DNA of 34,161 nt, taken from assembly GCA_001512635.1 (NCBI GenBank), contig LFSA01000058.1, positions 1 to 34,161 on the forward strand, read 5' to 3'. Shown piece by piece: positions 1 through 7,867 of this stretch. The notes under the pieces were generated by a model. The model was not told where the DNA came from. It was given only the letters and a program-made list of their open reading frames with translations, and did no database searches. The translations under genes were made by a program, and so were the position numbers. This DNA comes from Pelotomaculum sp. DTU098. Lineage in GTDB: Bacteria > Bacillota > Desulfotomaculia > Desulfotomaculales > Pelotomaculaceae. Position 1 is the stretch's first letter, and each line of letters opens with the position of its first letter.

Positions 1-6
1 GATTTT

Positions 7-25
7 ACTGGGTTTGCGGGTTTTT
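7..25 (-). repeat. Left-end copy of a 19-bp motif inverted at the window's right end
   Basis: Read outward on the minus strand this is AAAAACCCGCAAACCCAGT. It matches AAAAACCCGCAAAACCGGT at 34141-34159 at 17 of 19 positions, including 13 consecutive bases, in inverted orientation. Each copy lies within about 25 bp of a window edge. The arrangement resembles the terminal inverted repeats of an insertion sequence entered from both sides. No transposase is visible, so the identity is inference. Confidence 0.45.
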
Positions 26-74
26 AGATGCTAAAAATGGATGGAAAGTTTCAAACTTAGGTTAAATCTTGCCC

Positions 75-127
75 TTTGCCAACTAAAAAAGGGACCTCTT
101 GGTTGATATAAAGGTCCACCTGGCAAA
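75..127. repeat. Nested inverted repeat, unassigned
   Basis: TTTGCCA (75-81) pairs with TGGCAAA (121-127), and inside it GGACCT (92-97) pairs with AGGTCC (112-117). The result is a two-tier hairpin in otherwise AT-rich non-coding DNA close to the left-end repeat. It could be a subterminal element of a mobile sequence or a structured transcript end. No U-tract makes it a clear terminator. Confidence 0.3.
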
Positions 128-183
128 AAGATCAATTAATATTGTTTCAATAATTAAGGATATCCTTTATCTTTGGCGTCAAC

Positions 184-215
184 AAAAATAACCGGCCTAA
201 AAACCGGTTATTTTT
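184..215 (-). terminator. Rho-independent terminator of the DUF4912 gene
   Basis: AAAAATAACCGG (184-195) pairs with CCGGTTATTTTT (204-215) around a short A-rich loop. It begins at the stop codon of the minus-strand gene and, read on that strand, ends in a T-rich tract. Confidence 0.75.
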
Positions 216-636
216 AATCCCCGGAATACCAGGAGCTTGAGCTGAAGGTTGCAGGGGAAAGGGGGTCGGCTTCCCAGTCCAGGCCGCACTCTCCCACAGG
301 CCGTTCAAGGGGCGAAACAACCGTGTTCGACCGTAAAAGCGGGTAGAATTCATTCCCAATGTCAACAATCCCAATTTCGCAGTTATAGGACAGGCCCGGC
401 TCAACCCCGGAAAAGTAGTGGCTCTTTTTGGACAGGTCGAGATCCGTAGTGAAATATGGCCCTTGGCCCTGTACATTTAACCTGAGCTGTATCCCTTTTC
501 TCTCGCTTAATACGTTTTTCAGACCCGGGGACAATTCCCAGTAAACGTAAAGTACCCTCGGGCTTTGCACCAGCAAATGCAGTGCGTTCTCATTGTAGTC
601 CTGCGGCAAAGGAATATGTCCGTAGTTTTTATCCAC
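214..636 (-). CDS. DUF4912 domain protein
   Basis: This 140-residue soluble protein has no signal peptide or membrane segment. The N-terminal half carries the DUF4912 signature: LPQDYNENALHLLVQSPRVL, then an aromatic YVYWEL strand (about residues 10-35), then a beta-rich region with hydrophobic positions alternating with polar ones. The family is common in Clostridia, is often described as a possible carbohydrate or surface-associated module, and has no established biochemical role. The start is GTG at 634-636, preceded by a GGGGGG-type ribosome site about 8 nt upstream. The gene is monocistronic here and ends directly in a strong terminator. The Ser-rich C-terminal tail (SSSSWYSGD) looks disordered. 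The family call is from remembered motif resemblance; function is unknown. Confidence 0.75.
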   Translation of the reverse strand: MDKNYGHIPLPQDYNENALHLLVQSPRVLYVYWELSPGLKNVLSERKGIQLRLNVQGQGPYFTTDLDLSKKSHYFSGVEPGLSYNCEIGIVDIGNEFYPLLRSNTVVSPLERPVGECGLDWEADPLSPATFSSSSWYSGD

Positions 637-956
637 TCAAGATCCCCCCTTTGTTATAAGTAATTGGACAAAGGAAGGTAATATCCTCCAGGAGTGGATA
701 ATTTATTATATTCCTGGTTGTGAATTTAACCTGGCCGGTCAAGGTATTGGACTGCGTTCAGCGCCGCTACCTGCCCCTCGCCTGCCACCTTGGCCAATTG
801 GCCCAATTGATAAGGACAAGGTCATTTTCCGCCTCACCTGTTTTTTTTCCTAAATTGTATCCCCCATGACAATTGGTTGTATTTAGAGGATTTGTTTGCG
901 GAAGGCCTGGAAGTTGGTTTAGAATATTGACGAAGAAATCGAAGGGAAGTGATTTA
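637..956. other. Intergenic region between divergent genes
   Basis: No convincing gene lies here. It must hold the promoters for the divergent DUF4912 and pyruvate-kinase-like genes. A perfect 12-bp palindrome GGCCAATTGGCC sits at 792-803, followed by further CAATTG words at 804-809 and 870-875. These could be operator-like or chance. No riboswitch or RNA gene was recognised. Confidence 0.4.
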
Positions 957-1508
957 ATGTACTGGAACGGACAGGGCGGGGATAACACCCGGGCAACCGT
1001 CGCCGCAGCCCTGAAAAGGGCTGGAGAACTGGGCGTGAAACATCTTGTGGTGGCTTCCTGCTCCGGAAAATCGGCGTCCTTATTCCTGGAGCAAAACCAC
1101 CAATTGGAAATTGTCTGCGTCACCCACCAGGTGGGCTTTTACAAACCCGGCGAAGACGAAATGTCAGCAGAAATCAGAAACCGGCTTACTGCAGGAGGAA
1201 TCCGGATTCTGACCACAACTCACTTCATGGCCGGCCTGGACAGAGCTTGCAGGATAAAATTCGGAGGGGTTTACCCGGCTGAAATTGTGGCAAGCGCCTT
1301 GAGAATTCTGGGCCAGGGCCTGAAGGTGTGCGTTGAGATCAGTGTCATGGCTTTAGATGCAGGGTTGATCCCCTACGGGGTTGATATCATCTCCCTGGGT
1401 GGTACCGGTGAGGGTCTTGACACTGCGGCCGTAATCAGACCCGCCCATTCCCAGAACTTCTTCGATACCAAGGTGCGGGAGATTATCTGCAAGCCCCGGG
1501 ACTTCTAG
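957..1508 (+). CDS. Stand-alone pyruvate kinase alpha/beta (C-terminal) domain-like protein
   Basis: At 183 residues it resembles only the C-terminal alpha/beta domain of pyruvate kinase (PK_C), without the TIM barrel that holds the active site. Visible features are an N-terminal helix after NTRATVAAALKRAGELGVKH, a strand plus phosphate-loop-like turn at VVASCSGKSASL (about residues 32-43), and a Gly-rich strand IISLGGTGEGLDTA near the end. In pyruvate kinase this domain binds allosteric effectors. Free-standing copies occur in many Firmicutes and archaea and their job is unknown. I chose ATG 957, which follows a GGGAAG ribosome site, over an in-frame TTG at 873 whose extra residues look unlike the family. 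It appears to be a single-gene unit. Confidence 0.8.
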   Translation: MYWNGQGGDNTRATVAAALKRAGELGVKHLVVASCSGKSASLFLEQNHQLEIVCVTHQVGFYKPGEDEMSAEIRNRLTAGGIRILTTTHFMAGLDRACRIKFGGVYPAEIVASALRILGQGLKVCVEISVMALDAGLIPYGVDIISLGGTGEGLDTAAVIRPAHSQNFFDTKVREIICKPRDF

Positions 1509-1540
1509 CCAGGTTTGATTTGCAAAAAATCCTTTTCATT

Positions 1541-1573
1541 GCCGGGCCCGGCGGGAAAACCGCCGGGCCCGGC
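1541..1573. terminator. Perfect 14-bp GC-only hairpin between convergent genes
   Basis: GCCGGGCCCGGCGG (1541-1554) pairs perfectly with CCGCCGGGCCCGGC (1560-1573) around GAAAA. Each arm contains the 12-bp palindrome GCCGGGCCCGGC. It lies between the ends of two convergent genes. There is no T-tract on either side, so it is either a non-canonical bidirectional transcription barrier or a dispersed palindromic repeat. Confidence 0.5.
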
Positions 1574-1636
1574 CCAGTAAGCACGCCTGTCAATAAGAAT
1601 TAAGCTTAATATCTTGCCGGTCCCTTACTAAATTGT

Positions 1637-2506
1637 TTACGGGATCACTTTTGTTAAAGGGTATTCGATAATGTCCTGCGCGCCAGCCTTTTTCAACAGG
1701 GGAATTAGTTCCCTCACCTGCTTTTCTTCTAAAACTGTTTCCACGGCCAGCCAGTCGCTCTGGACCAGTTGGGCAATTGTGGGCTGTTTCATGGCCGGCA
1801 GGACCTCCAGGAGAGCCTGCAGTTTCTCCTGCGGCACGTTCATCTTCAGACCCACCTTTGACCGGGCCCGGAGCGCCCCCTGCAAAAGGACCGCAATGCT
1901 TTGCAGCTTTTCTCTTTTCCACGGGTCCTGCCAGGCCACTTTGTTGGCGTGGAGTTTCGTTGTTGACTGGAGGACGGTAGCAATTTCCCTCAAGTTATTG
2001 GCCTTCAGGGAACTGCCGGTTTCCGTGATGTCGGCTATGGCATCCACCAGGTGAGGCACCTTTACTTCCGTGGCACCGTAGGAGTATTCAACATAGGCCT
2101 CCACGCCGTGGCGTTTTAAGTAATTCTGGGTAACCCGCACCAGTTCCGTAGCAATTCTTTTTCCCTGCAAGTCGTAAATGGTCTTGATATCACTGTCGTT
2201 AGCCACCGCAATGACCAGGCGGATGGGGTTCGAGGTGTTTTTGGCATAAACCAGGTCAGCCACCTCCACCACGTCCGCTTCATTCTCCATAATCCAGTCA
2301 AGGCCGCTCAAACCGGCGTCAAGAACACCATCATTGACGTAACGGGGGATTTCCTGGGCGCGCATCAGGACCACTTCCAGATCGGGGTCGTTTACTGTAG
2401 GAAAATAAGACCGGCTGCGCACCGTCAGTTCAAAACCGGCCTGTTTAAATAGTTGAAAGGTAGCCTCCTGGAGGCTGCCCTTTGGTAAACCAAGGCGCAA
2501 CTTCAA
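1637..2506 (-). CDS. hisG: ATP phosphoribosyltransferase, long form (HisG)
   Basis: It catalyses the first step of histidine synthesis, joining ATP and PRPP to make phosphoribosyl-ATP. The N-terminus LRLGLPKGSL is the classical HisG opening, followed by the two periplasmic-binding-protein-like lobes. At 289 residues it matches the long, self-regulated form. The last ~80 residues (from about QGALRARSKVGLKMNVP) are the HisG_C ACT-like histidine-sensing domain, so it should not need HisZ. The start is TTG at 2504-2506, preceded by AAGGAGGAG at a 6-7 nt spacing. No other his gene is adjacent, which is unusual because hisG normally heads a his operon; the rest of the pathway must be elsewhere. No T-box or histidine attenuator was seen in the ~110 nt upstream. 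Confidence 0.93.
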   Translation of the reverse strand: MKLRLGLPKGSLQEATFQLFKQAGFELTVRSRSYFPTVNDPDLEVVLMRAQEIPRYVNDGVLDAGLSGLDWIMENEADVVEVADLVYAKNTSNPIRLVIAVANDSDIKTIYDLQGKRIATELVRVTQNYLKRHGVEAYVEYSYGATEVKVPHLVDAIADITETGSSLKANNLREIATVLQSTTKLHANKVAWQDPWKREKLQSIAVLLQGALRARSKVGLKMNVPQEKLQALLEVLPAMKQPTIAQLVQSDWLAVETVLEEKQVRELIPLLKKAGAQDIIEYPLTKVIP

Positions 2507-2617
2507 GAAATACTCCTCCTTCGGAAATGACAGGTTATAGTATACTGTAAAAGTATATCCTCCAGCCCCGGGGGTGTCAATACCGCAGGAGGCCTACCTT
2601 CCCCTGGAAAGATGCTT

Positions 2618-3778
2618 TCATGGAATCCTCAATATTTGTCCTGGAAAAATCATGGCAGGGTCTGCAATCATGTTGGCATCCACAATTGCCTGCACCGTTG
2701 TTCCATATCTGCCTGCTATAGTGAAAAGGGTCTCACCAGGCCGGACGGTATGAATCAGTCCGTTTGGCCCTGATAACACCCAAACTTGCACGCCGCCATC
2801 GGCAGTCCCCAATCCCAGTAGCCCCTCTCCACTCACGGCAAGGTCGTTTACAGGGCTGCCGGCCCGCACCGCCCAATCCGGTGCACTGTTTTCCACGGGG
2901 CTCCTGTAACCGAAGATGTATCCCTCCGGAGTACCTGCAACAAGTGTTACCGTGCTTTCCCCTGCCAGCCTGCCCGCCGTCAGGGCGGGTATTCCGCTGC
3001 CCAGGTTATCCGATGTAAACACCGGAGTAAGGGAGCCGTCCGACTCTAAAATTCGCAGGAACCCGTCGCTGCCGCCCCAGGCCAGCTCTTCCTCCGGTCC
3101 TGTTCTTAAATCGCCGGCTGTTAGCGACGTTACCAGCGCTGGAAGATCCGCCAGGGCAGGACCCTCGGCGAAACCACGCTCGGTAAAGATCAGTGTGAGA
3201 AGACCTGAGTGGCCGTTGCGCCGGTAAGCAACTGCAACAACAGGCGTGGCGTTCCCTTTTCTTCTGAAAGTAACAACCTTTTGGGCCGTCCCCGGCAATA
3301 ACCTGATTGCCAGGAGCTCAAGGCGCAGGTCTGCATCCCTCTGGCCGAAGAGACGATAGAAGAAGAGGGAGGCCATACCTTCCGGTGCAGCAATGATCTC
3401 CTCCCTGCCGTCGCCGTCAAGGTCCGCCAGGGCAAGATCTGCAAAGCGGGCACCGGGTTCGGGCTGTGTTTCCGCCAGGCGGACAAGGGCCCCCTGGCGG
3501 CTCCCGTAAAGTGCCACCCTGTCCTCCATTCCCAGGACAATATTGTCAACAGCCCCGTTTGAAATCGGCAGCCCCGCGGCCAGGCTGAGGACCTGAGTGC
3601 CCACATCAGCCCGGGAGCTCAGCACATAACCCGTATTTGAGGCTGTGAAAAGGTAAACTATTGGGCCCGCAGCCGCCACCAGGTTTTCCCTGGCGCCAGT
3701 CAAAGCGCCCCAGTCTACCTGGACCATGCCGTTTAGCCCCGGTAGGGAGAAAACCTTTTCTGCTGTTACCAGAGGCAA
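2618..3778 (-). CDS. FG-GAP/beta-propeller-like protein with C-terminal LysM domain
   Basis: A protein of 386 residues. The body is repetitive and beta-rich, with an FG-GAP/VCBS-type calcium-binding signature LALADLDGDGREEIIAA (about residues 113-129) and further GxL...GTPEGYIFGY-type blades, so a beta-propeller is likely. A LysM peptidoglycan-binding module fills residues ~343-386 (HTVRPGETLFTIAGRYG ... PGQILRIP). No signal peptide or transmembrane helix is visible, which is odd for a LysM protein. It may be exported by another route or act inside the mother cell or spore. The start is TTG at 3776-3778, behind AGAGGTGA at a 6-nt spacing. Function is unknown; cell-wall or spore-envelope association is inferred from LysM alone. 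Confidence 0.8.
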   Translation of the reverse strand: MPLVTAEKVFSLPGLNGMVQVDWGALTGARENLVAAAGPIVYLFTASNTGYVLSSRADVGTQVLSLAAGLPISNGAVDNIVLGMEDRVALYGSRQGALVRLAETQPEPGARFADLALADLDGDGREEIIAAPEGMASLFFYRLFGQRDADLRLELLAIRLLPGTAQKVVTFRRKGNATPVVAVAYRRNGHSGLLTLIFTERGFAEGPALADLPALVTSLTAGDLRTGPEEELAWGGSDGFLRILESDGSLTPVFTSDNLGSGIPALTAGRLAGESTVTLVAGTPEGYIFGYRSPVENSAPDWAVRAGSPVNDLAVSGEGLLGLGTADGGVQVWVLSGPNGLIHTVRPGETLFTIAGRYGTTVQAIVDANMIADPAMIFPGQILRIP

Positions 3779-3844
3779 TACCGGTCACCTCTTTCTTTTT
3801 TTACTGAAAATGTATGTTGCGACGGGCCCCTTTAGGAACAATAA

Positions 3845-3863
3845 ACGGTTCAAAAAGAACCGT
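3845..3863 (-). terminator. Hairpin downstream of the AbrB-fold gene
   Basis: ACGGTTC (3845-3851) pairs with GAACCGT (3857-3863) around AAAAA. On the minus strand it lies 33 nt past the stop of the AbrB-fold gene and is followed by TTTATTGTT, a weak U-tract. It is a plausible but modest terminator. Confidence 0.45.
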
Positions 3864-3895
3864 ACGTTGAAGAATCACTTATTAAATTAACTGGT

Positions 3896-4087
3896 TTAGA
3901 CCTTTAATTGAGTCTTTGGAGCAGGAATTTTTGTCTCAGCCTCACCATCTTCTGCCTTTATCATGATAAGCTTACCATTACTAACGCTTATTAAAACGCT
4001 GCTACCTCCTACAATACCAAGGGATTTCATAATGGATCGGGGTATTGTTACCTGCCCGTAGGGGGTTAAGCATGATAATGCTGTCAT
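3896..4087 (-). CDS. AbrB/MazE/SpoVT-fold DNA-binding protein
   Basis: A 63-residue swapped-hairpin AbrB-fold protein with the diagnostic pattern LTPYGQVTIPRSIMKSLGI followed by GSSVLISVSNGKLIMI (residues ~7-44). Such proteins bind AT-rich DNA as dimers. They serve as transition-state regulators, sporulation regulators (SpoVT needs a longer C-terminal GAF domain, absent here) or antitoxins of MazE type. No toxin gene is adjacent, so a stand-alone regulator is more likely than half of a toxin-antitoxin pair. ATG start with AGAGGT 7-8 nt upstream. The Lys/Pro-rich tail (KIPAPKTQLKV) is outside the fold. The target is unknown; it is transcribed away from the aminotransferase gene and shares its upstream region. 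Confidence 0.85.
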   Translation of the reverse strand: MTALSCLTPYGQVTIPRSIMKSLGIVGGSSVLISVSNGKLIMIKAEDGEAETKIPAPKTQLKV

Positions 4088-4281
4088 TAATCTACCTCTC
4101 TTCTTTTCAAGTTAACCGCCGGCTAAAACCATTATAGAATAACCCGGCGCCCTTATCCAGGGTGGTAATATGAAAGGTTTTGTCACTCTTTGCCGGGCGC
4201 CCTTGTCAGTTAATTACTTTGAAATCTCTTCATAAATGTTGTAAAATAACACCAGTACTATACCTGATAGGAGTGACCCCA

Positions 4282-5472
4282 ATGGCAATCTCCAATAAAA
4301 TAAGGGGATTTTTAGCAAACGCGTCTTTTATCCGCAAGATGTTCGAGGAAGGCGAAAAACTAAGAAAAATCTACGGTCCGGAAAACGTTTATGACTTTAC
4401 CCTGGGAAACCCTGAACTTGAACCCCCGGCTGCCTTTAAGGAAGAGTTGAAGAAACTAGCCCTTGCACCGGTGCCGGGTATGCACCGTTACATGAGTAAC
4501 GCCGGTTATTCCGAAACACGCCGTGCAGTTGCTGACGTACTGGCAAAAGGGACAGGCCTCCCCTTCTCCGAGCATAATATAATTATGACCTGCGGTGCCG
4601 GGGGAGCTTTAAACGTGGTGCTGAAAACCATTCTGGACCCCGGTGACGAAGTAGTCCTGATTTCTCCGTTTTTTGTGGAATACAAGTTTTATATTGACAA
4701 TCACGGCGGTTTGTTTAAAATAGCCCCCTCGGCCCAGGACTTCCAGCTGGATCTGGATTCCATCAGCGCAGCCATCACCCCCCGGACCAGGGCGGTATTA
4801 ATTAACTCACCCAATAACCCCACCGGCGTAGTTTACAGCGCTGAATCCCTTACAGCCCTGGGTGACCTTCTGGAAACAAAGGAAAAGCTCACCGGTAAGC
4901 CCATCTATGTGATCTCGGATGAACCCTACGCCAAGATAGTATATGACGGGATCAAACTCCCCAGTGTCTTTAAACATATTAAAAACAGTATCGTTGTAAC
5001 TTCTCACAGTAAGGATCTGGCCCTGCCGGGTGAACGTATCGGCTATATTGCTTTTTCACCCCGGATTGAAGACGGTGCCCTGCTTGAAGAAGGCCTGATC
5101 TTCTGCAACCGCACCCTGGGCTTCGTCAACGCCCCGGCCTTGATGCAACGGCTCGTTACCGGACTGCAGGAGGAAAGTGTGAATATCCAGGATTACCAGG
5201 AAAAAAGGGATATCCTGTACAACAGCTTAACAGAAATGGGCTTTGAAATGATTAAGCCCCAGGGAGCATTTTACCTGTTTCCGAAATCGCCGCTTCCGGA
5301 CGACGTGGAATTCATCAGAAAAGCCCAAAAATACAACCTCCTCCTGGTACCCGGCAGCGGTTTCGGGCGGCCCGGCTACTTCCGGATAGCTTATTGTATT
5401 AACAAGCAGATTATTCTTAATTCACTGCCGGCTTTTAAAGCTCTGGCCACTGAACTGGGAGTGACCCGTTAA
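4282..5472 (+). CDS. Class I/II PLP-dependent aminotransferase
   Basis: A 396-residue fold-type I aminotransferase. Visible landmarks are the substrate loop NVYDFTLGNPELEPP (~35-49), the phosphate-binding CGAGGAL (~104-110), INSPNNPTG (~174-182), the PLP-ring Asp in ISDEPYAKI (Asp213) and the Schiff-base lysine in SHSKDLALPGERIGY (Lys244) with the phosphate-binding Arg252. These place it with the aspartate/aromatic-type aminotransferases; the substrate cannot be read from the sequence. The first in-frame start is at 4180, but ATG 4282 is preceded by GGAG and begins at the normal family N-terminus, so it was chosen. It stands alone and is followed immediately by a terminator. Confidence 0.9.
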   Translation: MAISNKIRGFLANASFIRKMFEEGEKLRKIYGPENVYDFTLGNPELEPPAAFKEELKKLALAPVPGMHRYMSNAGYSETRRAVADVLAKGTGLPFSEHNIIMTCGAGGALNVVLKTILDPGDEVVLISPFFVEYKFYIDNHGGLFKIAPSAQDFQLDLDSISAAITPRTRAVLINSPNNPTGVVYSAESLTALGDLLETKEKLTGKPIYVISDEPYAKIVYDGIKLPSVFKHIKNSIVVTSHSKDLALPGERIGYIAFSPRIEDGALLEEGLIFCNRTLGFVNAPALMQRLVTGLQEESVNIQDYQEKRDILYNSLTEMGFEMIKPQGAFYLFPKSPLPDDVEFIRKAQKYNLLLVPGSGFGRPGYFRIAYCINKQIILNSLPAFKALATELGVTR

Positions 5473-5480
5473 GATCAACA

Positions 5481-5512
5481 AAGCCCCCGTCCTTCTGCCG
5501 GGCGGGGGTTTC
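5481..5512 (+). terminator. Rho-independent terminator after the aminotransferase gene
   Basis: AAGCCCCCG and CGGGGGTTT form the stem, followed by CTTATTTG, 9 nt past the stop codon. The stem may also serve the convergent DUF456 gene. Confidence 0.75.
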
Positions 5513-5563
5513 TTATTTGAAGTATCCTTCTTAATATCTATAAATTCATTATTACCAGTGAAT

Positions 5564-6043
5564 TTAAAGTATGGTCATAAAGAACCAGGTGATCATGACG
5601 GCTTCCACCACCAGCTTTAGAATTGTCCCGCCGAAAAAACCGATAATTGTACCAAAACCCACTTTAAAGGCCTTATCAAGGGGGCTTCTGCGGTACAACT
5701 CTCCTGCCACCGCGCCGATGAAGGGACCGAAGATGAGTCCGAAAGGCCCGAGCAGAAGCACTCCTAACAGCCCGCCTAAAACACTTCCCCATACAGCCTC
5801 CCTGGAACCTCCGTAACGCCTGACACCCCAGATTCCTGCCAGGTAGTCCACCAGGAAAATCAGCAAAACCGCCAGACCCTGGCCGGCATAAAAAGTCCAG
5901 GGTAGATTTTGGAACTTAACAAAAAACCCGTAAACCAGCATCCCCAGCCAGATCAACGTCGCTCCCGGCAAGGCCGGCAGCACCGTACCCAGCACGCCGA
6001 CAGTAAAAAAAACAACTGCTATGATAATCCCGGCAATAGACAT
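5564..6043 (-). CDS. DUF456 family integral membrane protein
   Basis: A 159-residue, very hydrophobic protein with about four to five predicted transmembrane stretches. It shows the DUF456 hallmarks: an early PALPGATLIWLGML loop (~22-35), GVRRYGGSREAVWGSVLGG (~74-92) and the Gly-rich GPFGLIFGPFIGAVAGEL (~99-116). The family is widespread in bacteria and has no proven function; the glycine-zipper-like repeats are reminiscent of small channel or scaffold proteins. ATG start with GGGGAGGT 5 nt upstream. It is monocistronic. Identification rests on the spacing of LPG and GPF..GA..GE motifs. Confidence 0.85.
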   Translation of the reverse strand: MSIAGIIIAVVFFTVGVLGTVLPALPGATLIWLGMLVYGFFVKFQNLPWTFYAGQGLAVLLIFLVDYLAGIWGVRRYGGSREAVWGSVLGGLLGVLLLGPFGLIFGPFIGAVAGELYRRSPLDKAFKVGFGTIIGFFGGTILKLVVEAVMITWFFMTIL

Positions 6044-6213
6044 GAAGGACCTCCCCTTAAATGGGTTATCTTACTTCTTTTTATTATACGACAAATAATT
6101 ATTAGAAGATGCACTTTTTTCGTTAAACTTCCAAATTTAATCATTCTTTTTAATATATATGTTTCCAAAAAATAACTTCTAAATTAGTAGTCATCATTTA
6201 TAGAAAAAAGAAA

Positions 6214-6257
6214 AAAATGCCTGTCGCCTTGACTATAGTCAAGAAGTCAGGCATTTT
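6214..6257 (-). terminator. Two-part palindromic terminator of the 65-aa gene
   Basis: AAAATGCCTG (6214-6223) pairs with CAGGCATTTT (6248-6257). Inside it CTTGACTATAGTCAAG (6228-6243) is a perfect 16-bp palindrome, separated by a symmetric 4x4 internal loop. Read on the minus strand it ends in TTTTTTTCTTTTTTC, a strong U-tract. It lies about 170 nt beyond the stop of the 65-aa gene. Confidence 0.7.
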
Positions 6258-6425
6258 AAACCGGTTATAAGAGAACACGGTGCAGCGCTTATTTTAATCT
6301 GAAAATACAGTGTATTTTCATTCCCTGTTTGGGTCCTGTTACCTTACAGGTTTATCATTACCTGCCGGGTACCCGGAAGACCAGGACCTTTTATTAAATT
6401 GTAAAATATTACCTGTAATCAGTTT

Positions 6426-6623
6426 TTAAATTACATCGTCCACGACGTCTACTTCGGGAGCCCCGCGCCTGTGGATGATCCCCTCCACCCTTCGCGCAGC
6501 GCCTCTTACGTACTCGCCTGTTTTTTCACAGACTTCCGGCCTGGCACACCTGCCAATTTTGGTAAGGGCTAAAAAAACCAGTGCAGCCGCCCCGAAGCCG
6601 GCAATTGAGCGCAACGAAAGCAT
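6426..6623 (-). CDS. Small membrane-anchored protein, unknown
   Basis: A 65-residue protein I do not recognise. Residues ~7-22 (IAGFGAAALVFLALTK) form one hydrophobic helix, followed by a basic, Cys-containing cytoplasmic or external segment (RCARPEVCEK) and an amphipathic helix with Arg repeats, ending in an acidic tail VDVVDDVI. The start is ATG with AAGGGGGT 7 nt upstream, and a terminator lies downstream, so it is a complete transcription unit. Such single-span peptides are common near sporulation and envelope genes, and the next gene upstream on this strand is cwlD. Any functional link is guesswork. Confidence 0.6.
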   Translation of the reverse strand: MLSLRSIAGFGAAALVFLALTKIGRCARPEVCEKTGEYVRGAARRVEGIIHRRGAPEVDVVDDVI

Positions 6624-6792
6624 TGCTCTACCCCCTTATAGGTAAGTCACTGTATCTATTTTTTCCAGGGGAGTCCAAGATCATACTTCACACTTCTCAA
6701 TCTGTTACCTTTCTTCCAGCTAAACTTCCTTACCCAACAGGGGGTGTCTTTTTGCAGAAACAGGCAGCCAGATGCCCTTGAAAATACAATTA

Positions 6793-6814
6793 CCTGTGCC
6801 TTACAGTGCACAGG
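6793..6814 (-). terminator. Candidate terminator of cwlD
   Basis: CCTGTGC (6793-6799) pairs with GCACAGG (6808-6814). On the minus strand it lies about 45 nt past the cwlD stop and is followed by TAATTGTATTTTC, a weak U-tract. Confidence 0.4.
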
Positions 6815-6860
6815 GGTGTTAAGAAAAACTAAGCTTAGCAGGGGTATGGTTCTCCGGGAT

Positions 6861-7622
6861 TCAAATACGGGACCCTGGTGTAACAGCCTGGCTGGGCTCG
6901 GCAAAATAGCGGACAACCCCGGCATAAATAGCATAGGCAATCTTTTGTTGATATTCTGGATCGACCATCAGCTTTTCTTCCCGGGGATTGGTAATAAAAC
7001 CAATTTCCACAATAGCACTGGGCATTTTAGCTATGCGGTTTGTAAAGTAATCAACCTGTTTGGCTGCACGGCCGGGGTATACTAAGAACCGGTTTAACTC
7101 TCTCTGAATAGACTCTGCCAGTCTTTTTCCCTCCACAGAACCTGGCTGGGAAAAGGTTTGGGCGCCCCCCTCCCGCCTGTCCGGAAAACTGTTAACATGG
7201 ATGCTGAGAAAGAGGTCCGCACCCCTCTGGTTGGCTATTTCCACACGTTTGGTTAAATCCTGAACCCTGGACTGGTACAAGCTGTGGTTGCCGGGGTCGC
7301 TGAGATCGCGGTCGTTCTCCCGGGTCAGCAGCACCTCGGCCCCTGCCTGGCGAAGAATTTCAGCCAGCTTCTTCGATACTTCAAGGACAATATCCTTTTC
7401 ATAAACACCTGAAGCACCCACGGCTCCGGGATCTTCGCCCCCGTGTCCCGGATCAATCACAATCAGCTTGCCGGCAACCGCCCAGGCCAGAGTTGAAATA
7501 TAACGTTCCTCTAACCGGGCAGAAGAGATCCGGAATCCAAAAAGAACAGCCAGCACCACTGCAGTCAGGACCAGGATAAACCTTTTACCGGGCAACCTGG
7601 TACGCGCCGAAAAGAAGGCCAA
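6861..7622 (-). CDS. cwlD: N-acetylmuramoyl-L-alanine amidase, CwlD-like
   Basis: A zinc amidase of the Amidase_3 family that cuts the lactyl-alanine bond of peptidoglycan. In spore formers CwlD helps make muramic-delta-lactam in the cortex. With the TTG start used here (253 aa), a basic N-terminus and one membrane/signal helix (FILVLTAVVLAVLFGF) precede the catalytic domain. Zinc ligands are His60 in IDPGHGGEDPG, Glu75 in YEKD and His142 in SIHVNSF; the catalytic Glu206 is in VEIGFITN. A GTG at 7661 could add 13 residues but has no ribosome site. TTG 7622 has AGGAAGGGTGGG about 7 nt upstream. The length and N-terminal anchor fit CwlD rather than longer autolysins. Confidence 0.88.
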   Translation of the reverse strand: MAFFSARTRLPGKRFILVLTAVVLAVLFGFRISSARLEERYISTLAWAVAGKLIVIDPGHGGEDPGAVGASGVYEKDIVLEVSKKLAEILRQAGAEVLLTRENDRDLSDPGNHSLYQSRVQDLTKRVEIANQRGADLFLSIHVNSFPDRREGGAQTFSQPGSVEGKRLAESIQRELNRFLVYPGRAAKQVDYFTNRIAKMPSAIVEIGFITNPREEKLMVDPEYQQKIAYAIYAGVVRYFAEPSQAVTPGSRI

Positions 7623-7867
7623 ATAAGTTCCCACCCTTCCTTTTAGAAGGGTATGCCACACCGGATCAAAATATGTACAGCCTTTGTTTAAGGACCCGCA
7701 GGTGCTGAAAGAAAACCTGGGAAATTAGAACTTTCTAAAGCTTTGCAACCTCTGCCCTTCAACAACGCCTGGTTTGAGCAAATGGTCCGGGAACGCCACC
7801 TGCTTTGAGCCTGGGACCGGTGAAAAAAAGAAAATCCAATTATCCAGTGCTTAATAAACAACCTGCT

